Part shown: in pieces, positions 58,949 to 64,000 of the stretch
Numbering within the stretch: the stretch's first letter is position 1
Layout: every line of letters starts with the position of its first letter
Assembly (NCBI GenBank): GCA_903884455.1
Contig: CAISEW010000041.1
Span: 1-64,000, forward strand
Source of the DNA: an uncultured Chloroflexota bacterium
Lineage (GTDB): Bacteria > Chloroflexota > Dehalococcoidia > GIF9 > AB-539-J10
Direction: 5' to 3'
Length of the DNA: 64,000 nucleotides
Notes under the pieces: model-generated
The model's input: the letters and a program-made list of their open reading frames with translations, nothing else
Databases searched by the model: none
Told to the model about the DNA's origin: nothing
Translations under genes and position numbers: made by a program

Positions 58949-60764
58949 CTTTCTTCGCCAGGACTGGGGTTATGCCTTCTGTCTGGCTGAGCTCCTCTAA
59001 CGAAGCTTCCTTGATAGCTTGAATTGAGCCAAGCTTTTTTAGCAGAGCCTTTTTTCGCTTTGGCCCGATGCCGGGTATGTTATCCAGAGCGGAAGCGATG
59101 ACTTCTTTGTGGCGCAACTTCCGGTGGTAGCTTATAGCGAAGCGGTGGGCTTCATCCCGGGCTCTTTGTAGGATATGAAGGGCCGGAGAGTCTTTAGCTA
59201 TATAAACCGGCTGGGGGTCGCCGGGTATAAATACCTCCTCATTTTCTTTAGCTAGGCTGACCATGGGGATAGAGTCTAGCCCTAATTCTTGCCTCACCTC
59301 CAGAGCGGCATTGAGTTGTCCCTTGCCGCCATCAATGAGGACAAGGTCGGGAATAATTGCCCAGGTGCCTTCGCCTGTCAGGCCCCGTTTAAACCTGCGC
59401 CTCAATGTCTCTTGAATCATGGCATAATCGTCAGCGCCAGTCACAGTTTTGATACGGAAGCGGCGATAATGTGCCGGTTTAGGCCAGCCTTTTTCCAGAA
59501 CAACCATGCTGCCCACAGCCAAAGCGCCCTGAATATTAGAGACATCATAACATTCTATTCTCCGGGGCATCTTAGGCAAGTGTAGTCTGTTTTTTAGCTC
59601 TTGTAAGCCGGAGCTTATAGTCTCTACCTTCATCTCTTTAGCTTGGGCTAGTTCTAAACCTTGTGCAGCGTTTTCGGCTGCTGTGTCCACCAGCTTCTTT
59701 TTGGCTCCCCTTTGAGGCACTTGAAGCTCCACCCTGCTCCCTCTTTGCTGTTCAAGCCATTCCGAAAGCACTGCTGGCTCGTCCACGGGGTGCTGAAGCA
59801 ATATCAGCGGTGGGATATATGAAGCCGAGGCATAGTATTGTTTCACGAAACTGGTCATTATTTGCCCGGGAGACTCGCCCTGGATGCCTTCCATAATAAA
59901 ATGGTCTTGGCTGATAAGTTTATTATTGCGAATAGAAAAGAGCTCGACATAAGCCTGTTTTTCATTTTGTGCCAGACCAATGACGTCCTTTTCCCCTTGT
60001 AATGTTATAGCAATCCTCTGCCCCTCTATGACTTTTCCTATGGCGTTAATTTGGTCGCGCAACAAAGCTGCCCTCTCAAACTGAAGCTGCTGCGCTGCGG
60101 CTTTCATCTTGGTGTTTAATTCACGAAGAATAAGTTCCTGCTTCCCCTGTAAGAATAAGATGACCTGGTTTATTACGTCGTGGTATTCCTGTTTTTCCAC
60201 TGCCCCAATGCATGGTCCGAGACAGCGGTGGATATAATAATCGAGACAGGGCCGCTTATCTTTACCCTCGATGCGCTTGCTGCAGCTACGAAAAGGAAAG
60301 ATTTTCTTTATTAACCTTAAGGTTTTGCGTACTGAGCCAGCACTGGCAAAAGGTCCAAAGTATCTAGCTCCGTCTTTCTGAACCCGGCGAGTGATGTAGA
60401 CACCCGGCCAATCTTCGTTAATGTCTATCTTGAGGTACGGGAAAGTCTTGTTATCTTTAAGGCGCACATTGTACCTGGGGGTATATTTCTTTATCATGTT
60501 GCATTCTAGGATAAGCGCCTCTTGCTCGGAATTGGTAACTACGAACTCGAAATCTTGTATTTTTGACACTAATCGTTGAATCTTGGATGATAGGTTGGAA
60601 GGAGCGCCAAAATAACTCCTTACCCGACTGTTCAAGTTGGCAGCCTTGCCAACGTAGATAACCTTACCCTCGTTGTCCTTAAACAGATAAACTCCGGGCT
60701 TTGCTGGCAAAACTTTTAATTGCTCTGATTTCACGGCAAATTTATTGTAGCAAGCGGCTGGCAT
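58914..60764 (-). CDS. uvrC: excinuclease ABC subunit C
   Basis: 616 residues. N-terminal GIY-YIG nuclease (KPGVYLFKDNEGKVIYVGKA), a Cys-bearing middle, UVR/coiled-coil helices for UvrB contact (AAQQLQFERAALLRDQINAI), the RNase H-like 5' nuclease (RIECYDVSNIQGALAVGSMV, DLVLIDGGKGQL) and a C-terminal helix-hairpin-helix pair (NIPGIGPKRKKALLKKLGS). Makes both incisions in nucleotide excision repair. Complete length. Confidence 0.95.
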   Translation of the reverse strand: MPAACYNKFAVKSEQLKVLPAKPGVYLFKDNEGKVIYVGKAANLNSRVRSYFGAPSNLSSKIQRLVSKIQDFEFVVTNSEQEALILECNMIKKYTPRYNVRLKDNKTFPYLKIDINEDWPGVYITRRVQKDGARYFGPFASAGSVRKTLRLIKKIFPFRSCSKRIEGKDKRPCLDYYIHRCLGPCIGAVEKQEYHDVINQVILFLQGKQELILRELNTKMKAAAQQLQFERAALLRDQINAIGKVIEGQRIAITLQGEKDVIGLAQNEKQAYVELFSIRNNKLISQDHFIMEGIQGESPGQIMTSFVKQYYASASYIPPLILLQHPVDEPAVLSEWLEQQRGSRVELQVPQRGAKKKLVDTAAENAAQGLELAQAKEMKVETISSGLQELKNRLHLPKMPRRIECYDVSNIQGALAVGSMVVLEKGWPKPAHYRRFRIKTVTGADDYAMIQETLRRRFKRGLTGEGTWAIIPDLVLIDGGKGQLNAALEVRQELGLDSIPMVSLAKENEEVFIPGDPQPVYIAKDSPALHILQRARDEAHRFAISYHRKLRHKEVIASALDNIPGIGPKRKKALLKKLGSIQAIKEASLEELSQTEGITPVLAKKVKEYLKDSSTL

Positions 60765-60802
60765 AGAGGCAAAATGACTCGGATTATGTTAAAATGACTC
60801 TG

Positions 60803-61648
60803 ATGAAGCTAGATATCGAAGCCTTCCTTCAGTATTTGACCAAGGACAAAGGCTATTCCCAGAATACTGTGGCTGCTTACCACAATGATTTGACTCAAAT
60901 GGCAGCCTTTATTACCGCAGAGCAAGCCAAGGGCATAATCACGTCCTACGATGGGCTTTTAAAGGGCTATTTGCTCAAGCTCAGGGAGAAGAGATACGCT
61001 GTGGCAACAACCGCTCGCAAAGTTGCATCAGCCAAATCATTCTTCAAATTTATGGTTGATTCGGGGAGGATGAGGGAGAATCCAACACAAAATTTGCCCT
61101 CTCCTCAAGTTAGCAAGCATGCACTCAGGTTCTTATCTCCGTCTGAGTACCAAAAGTTACTTGCCGAGCCAGCCAAGCTATCCTCTCCGGAAGCTAAAAG
61201 AGATGCGGTGATGCTGGAATTACTATATGCCACTGGTGTACGCATAAGCGAGTTAGTGTCATTAAATGTTAAAAATATTGATTTGGAGCAAAATCGTGTG
61301 CATATTGATTCTAAAAGACAAGTTCCTTTTGACCATCGCTTAAGCCTGATTTTAGGAAATTTCCTCAGAAGTGATAGGCTGGATTTATTATATGATGAGA
61401 GAGAGGAAGCCCTATTTCTTAACCGACGTGGTAAGAGGCTGACTCGACAGGGGTTCTGGCAGATTATTAAGGGTTATGCCTCTAAGGCAGGTCTGGGTGG
61501 CAAGATCACGCCGCAGACCTTGCGTCATAGCTTTGCCAGACGTAAATTACAGAGTGGCATTGAGCTCCGTCAACTCCAGCAACTTTTAGGTCACGCATAT
61601 ATTTCCAGTACAAGAATTTATAAGCAATCTGCACCAAGGAGAGGATAA
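60803..61648 (+). CDS. tyrosine recombinase (XerC/XerD-like) with His-to-Gln change
   Basis: 281 residues from ATG 60803 (an ATG three codons earlier is possible). N-terminal SAM-like core-binding domain (IEAFLQYLTKDKGYSQNTVA). Catalytic domain: first Arg in YATGVRISELVSLNV, Lys candidate in IDSKRQVPFD, box II reads TPQTLRHSFARRKL, where family members have HxLRH: the His is Gln (CAG). Then LLGHAYISSTRIYKQ with the Tyr nucleophile. A TAAAAT box (60790-60795) ends 7 nt before 60803. No att site or phage gene is adjacent; it is ~7 kb from the virion block. Confidence 0.8.
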   Translation: MKLDIEAFLQYLTKDKGYSQNTVAAYHNDLTQMAAFITAEQAKGIITSYDGLLKGYLLKLREKRYAVATTARKVASAKSFFKFMVDSGRMRENPTQNLPSPQVSKHALRFLSPSEYQKLLAEPAKLSSPEAKRDAVMLELLYATGVRISELVSLNVKNIDLEQNRVHIDSKRQVPFDHRLSLILGNFLRSDRLDLLYDEREEALFLNRRGKRLTRQGFWQIIKGYASKAGLGGKITPQTLRHSFARRKLQSGIELRQLQQLLGHAYISSTRIYKQSAPRRG

Positions 61649-61920
61649 TGGCAAAAAAATCACGACGTGCTAAAGCTAAACAGCGGGCTAGAATGGCGAA
61701 GGCGGTAGAGCAGAGACAGCCACAACAACCAACACAACAACCAATGTCAATGCCTACTAAGCTGCAATCACCGGCCCGAGTGTCTCCGAAAGCTCAAGCC
61801 CCAAAAGCTCAAGATTTAACCAGCCGCTATCAATATGTTCTGCCTGACGTAAAACGCATCGGCATCATTGCCGGCTCCATAATTGTGGTCCTCATAATCC
61901 TGTCTTTCATTCTTGGTTGA
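61648..61920 (+). CDS. small basic protein with C-terminal membrane helix
   Basis: 90 residues. Very basic N-terminus (AKKSRRAKAKQRARMAKAVE), a Gln/Pro-rich middle (RQPQQPTQQPMSMPTKLQSP) and a C-terminal hydrophobic helix (GIIAGSIIVVLIILSFILG). It starts on the recombinase stop (TAATG overlap) and so is likely coupled. A tail-anchored, possibly nucleic-acid-binding protein. No family recognised. Confidence 0.65.
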   Translation: MAKKSRRAKAKQRARMAKAVEQRQPQQPTQQPMSMPTKLQSPARVSPKAQAPKAQDLTSRYQYVLPDVKRIGIIAGSIIVVLIILSFILG

Positions 61921-61939
61921 CATCTTCGGCTGGTGAACT

Positions 61940-62578
61940 GTGGCGGATTTAGAGTGGGCTAGGGAAAATTTACTTAAATATCTTGACCACGAAATCGCTG
62001 ACAAGCGTATAGTTGAAGCTATGAAGCATGTTCCGCGTGAAGCCTTTGTATCACCAGAGCAATATCATGCTGCTTATGACGATAGACCCTTGGGCATTGG
62101 CTTCGGGCAAACTATCTCTCAACCCTTCATTGTGGCTCTGATGGTGCAAGCTTTGGAGCTCAGGGAGAATGGAAAGGTGCTGGAGCTGGGTACTGGGAGC
62201 GGCTACGAAGCAGCGATATTAGCTGAGTTAGCTCAAAAGGTGGTTACCGTGGAGTGTATACCTGAATTGGCGGAATCGGCTAAGCAAGTTCTGGATAAGC
62301 TTGGTTATTCCAATATCGAGATTCACGTAGCTGGCAAAACTCTGGGTTGGCCAGAGGGAGCCCCTTACGATGCTATTATAGTTTCTGCTGGTGCTCCCAG
62401 TGTGCCTCAAGTTCTTTTGGAGCAACTAACTTGGGAGGGGCGATTGGTAATCCCTGTGGGCTCTCAATGGCAGCAAGACTTGCTCAAGATTACCAAGCTC
62501 AGAAAGGGTAACAGGATAGAGAACTTAGGTGGTTGCTACTTCGTGCCCCTTATTGGTGAAGGTGCTTGGGAGAAGTGA
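61940..62578 (+). CDS. pcm: protein-L-isoaspartate O-methyltransferase
   Basis: 212 residues. SAM-binding motif I is VLELGTGSGYEAAILAELA, preceded by the PCMT pre-motif IGFGQTISQPFIVALMVQAL and followed by YDAIIVSAGAPSVPQVLLEQ and RLVIPVGSQWQQDL. Repairs isoaspartyl residues in damaged proteins. Start is GTG 61940. Runs in the same direction as the recombinase pair. Confidence 0.93.
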   Translation: MADLEWARENLLKYLDHEIADKRIVEAMKHVPREAFVSPEQYHAAYDDRPLGIGFGQTISQPFIVALMVQALELRENGKVLELGTGSGYEAAILAELAQKVVTVECIPELAESAKQVLDKLGYSNIEIHVAGKTLGWPEGAPYDAIIVSAGAPSVPQVLLEQLTWEGRLVIPVGSQWQQDLLKITKLRKGNRIENLGGCYFVPLIGEGAWEK

Positions 62579-62678
62579 AAAGGGTAATTGGCAGTGGGAA
62601 TGTTGTTGGTGCTGGAAGCGGAGAACTGTGAATGTCTATCGGAAGACCATCTGCAAAATAAGCTAACGGAGGTGAAAG

Positions 62679-63812
62679 ATGGATTTTAACTTGAGTCGAG
62701 AGCATGAGATGCTGAGGGATATGGTGAAGGAATTTGCTAACAATGAACTGGCGCCTCGCGCTTTGGAACTGGACAATAAAGGCGAATTTTTCTGGGAACA
62801 GGTGAAAAGATCAGGGCAGTTGGGTCTCATCGGGGTGATAAACTCCAAAGAGTATGGTGGCACGGCTATGGGTCATCTGGCCCGGATGATTCTAATCGAG
62901 GAAATCTCGCGCGTTTATCCACCGATGGGCTTCTTCCATCAGACGGGCAATCTGTTAATGTACGCCATAGAGACTTTTGGCAATGACCAGCAGAAGAAAA
63001 AGTATTTGCCTGCCCTCTGTAAAGGTGACAAGGTGAGTGCTTTTGCTCTTACTGAGGCTAGTGGCGGTTCTGACCCAGCCAATATGCAAACTGAGGCTAC
63101 TCTGAAAGGCAACGATTACGTCATTAACGGTCGAAAGTGCTGGATCACTGCAGTCGACCCGGCAGATGTTGTGGGCTTTGTTGCCAAAACCGGGGATAAG
63201 TTCAGTGCATTTATCGTAGAAAAGGGCACACCAGGCTTTGAAGTCACCCGGAGGGAGGAAACTATAGGTCTGCGTTCTCTGCCGGTCAACGAATTTGCTC
63301 TGACCAACTGCCGCCTGCCTAAGGGAAACCTCATAGGAGAGGAAGGACGTGGTCTTGTCTGTGCTCTGACCACTATTGCCACTATCGGCAGGACAGGTGC
63401 CGCCGGAGTAGCCTTGGGCATTGCCCGTGGCTGCTACGAGATAGCTTTGAAGTTCGCCAAAGAGCGTGTCCTCTATGGCAAGCCGATAGCTGCCCTCCAG
63501 GCGATACAGTTTATGCTGGCTGATATGAATGTGGAGATTGAAGCCGCCAAGTGGCTTTGCTACAGCACTGCCTGGCAGCTTGACCAGGGCAAGACATCCC
63601 GGGACCTGGCAGTGGATATAGCCAGATGTAAGCTCTATGCCGTTGATGTTGCTAACCGCTGCGCCTATAAGGCGGTGGATATCATGGGCGCTTACGGGTT
63701 GTCTCCCGAGTACCGTGTCATCGGTCTACTGAGAGATGCTCTAGAGCTGGGCGTGGCTGCTGGCAGTCAAGAGGTAATGAAGATTACCATCGGGGCAACC
63801 ATTACAAGGTAA
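62679..63812 (+). CDS. acyl-CoA dehydrogenase
   Basis: 377 residues. FALTEASGGSDPANMQTEAT (flavin loop), DYVINGRKCWITAVDPADVV and the C-terminal VDIMGAYGLSPEYRV, where the Glu of PEYRV occupies the catalytic-base position. Typical beta-oxidation-type enzyme. GGAGGTGAAAG precedes the ATG. The electron acceptor ETF gene starts 9 nt later, so the pair forms a dehydrogenase-ETF operon. Confidence 0.9.
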   Translation: MDFNLSREHEMLRDMVKEFANNELAPRALELDNKGEFFWEQVKRSGQLGLIGVINSKEYGGTAMGHLARMILIEEISRVYPPMGFFHQTGNLLMYAIETFGNDQQKKKYLPALCKGDKVSAFALTEASGGSDPANMQTEATLKGNDYVINGRKCWITAVDPADVVGFVAKTGDKFSAFIVEKGTPGFEVTRREETIGLRSLPVNEFALTNCRLPKGNLIGEEGRGLVCALTTIATIGRTGAAGVALGIARGCYEIALKFAKERVLYGKPIAALQAIQFMLADMNVEIEAAKWLCYSTAWQLDQGKTSRDLAVDIARCKLYAVDVANRCAYKAVDIMGAYGLSPEYRVIGLLRDALELGVAAGSQEVMKITIGATITR

Positions 63813-63821
63813 TCTGGCTCT

Positions 63822-64000
63822 ATGGGTCTTGAAATCTTAGTTTGTATTAAACAGGTGCCGCACCCCGACCACTTCTCTGAAATCCGGCTGGATGTAGGCA
63901 GCGGGCACATTATCCGGGAGGGTGTCCCGGCAATCATAAATCCACTGGACCGCAATGCCCTCGAAGAGGGGCTGAGGGTTAAGGAGAGGTTTTCAGGGAA
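63822..64000 (+). CDS. etfB: electron transfer flavoprotein beta subunit (partial, runs off the window)
   Basis: 59 codons visible. MGLEILVCIKQVPHPDHFSE and INPLDRNALEEGLRVKE are the start of EtfB. The gene continues beyond the right edge; etfA is expected next. It receives electrons from the preceding dehydrogenase. Confidence 0.85.
   Translation, partial: MGLEILVCIKQVPHPDHFSEIRLDVGSGHIIREGVPAIINPLDRNALEEGLRVKERFSG

Noticed and set aside
60803-61648. The recombinase as the integrase of the virion block
   Set aside because: It is ~7 kb from the block, separated by host genes including uvrC, has no visible attachment repeats and is arranged like a chromosomal Xer gene.

Overview
The window looks like a chromosomal contig from a Dehalococcoidia-like Chloroflexota bacterium. 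That assignment is an inference: it rests on the protein character (AmmeMemoRadiSam pair, DUF362 and DUF1893 proteins, a DnaG zinc ribbon with one extra residue, prepilin peptidase, membrane pyrophosphatase, several acyl-CoA dehydrogenases and ADP-forming acyl-CoA synthetases) and on many start codons 5-8 nt behind a -10 box. No rRNA, complete tRNA or CRISPR array was seen.

Layout. 1-16.6 kb is housekeeping and catabolism: end of PEP synthase, dgt-dnaG-rpoD, ffh, a HIT protein, an MFS carrier, pheA, recO, two CoA-binding synthetase-like proteins, an adjacent acyl-CoA dehydrogenase pair, a KH protein and rpsP. 16.8-18.5 kb is a complete two-gene insertion sequence with 21-bp inverted ends and a perfect 8-bp target duplication. 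It landed at the -35 box of the hppA promoter. hppA is preceded by a 52-codon frame made from an internally deleted copy of endonuclease V, whose stop overlaps the hppA start (TAATG). 21.2-33.4 kb is again host: nfi, prfB (with the classical in-frame UGA), a membrane-anchored peptidase, radC, a ferredoxin-like DUF362 protein, an orphan peptide-binding lipoprotein, amrS/amrA, rarA, a PhoU-like protein, a truncated phosphate transporter and a full one.

33.5-53.4 kb is a compact tailed-phage or gene-transfer-agent-like virion block (small and large terminase, portal, scaffold, HK97-type capsid, connector, tail/adhesion proteins) without integrase, replication or lysis genes. It is split between terminase and portal by about 9 kb of minus-strand genes: a tubulin/FtsZ-family GTPase, two tandem Ig-like surface proteins ending in Tyr-Tyr-Tyr, and a 1,159-residue Asp-box propeller surface protein with strong promoters. 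The two virion gene groups start behind near-identical promoters that embed the same LexA-like site (GAAC-N4-GTGC). Three virion genes (terminase, capsid, tail) carry single-base frameshifts at short C runs.

From 36.7 to 58.2 kb, and nowhere else in the window, about 20 copies of a small palindrome (GTCATTGCGAG ... GCAATCTC) occur. Several lie inside the portal and tail genes without breaking the frame, and others now encode the C-termini of the scaffold and of a helix-turn-helix protein. 53.4-64 kb returns to host genes: a metallo-beta-lactamase fold protein, prepilin peptidase, a 7 x 38-residue RCC1-type propeller lipoprotein, DUF72, uvrC, a Xer-type recombinase with an altered catalytic motif, pcm, an acyl-CoA dehydrogenase and the start of etfB.
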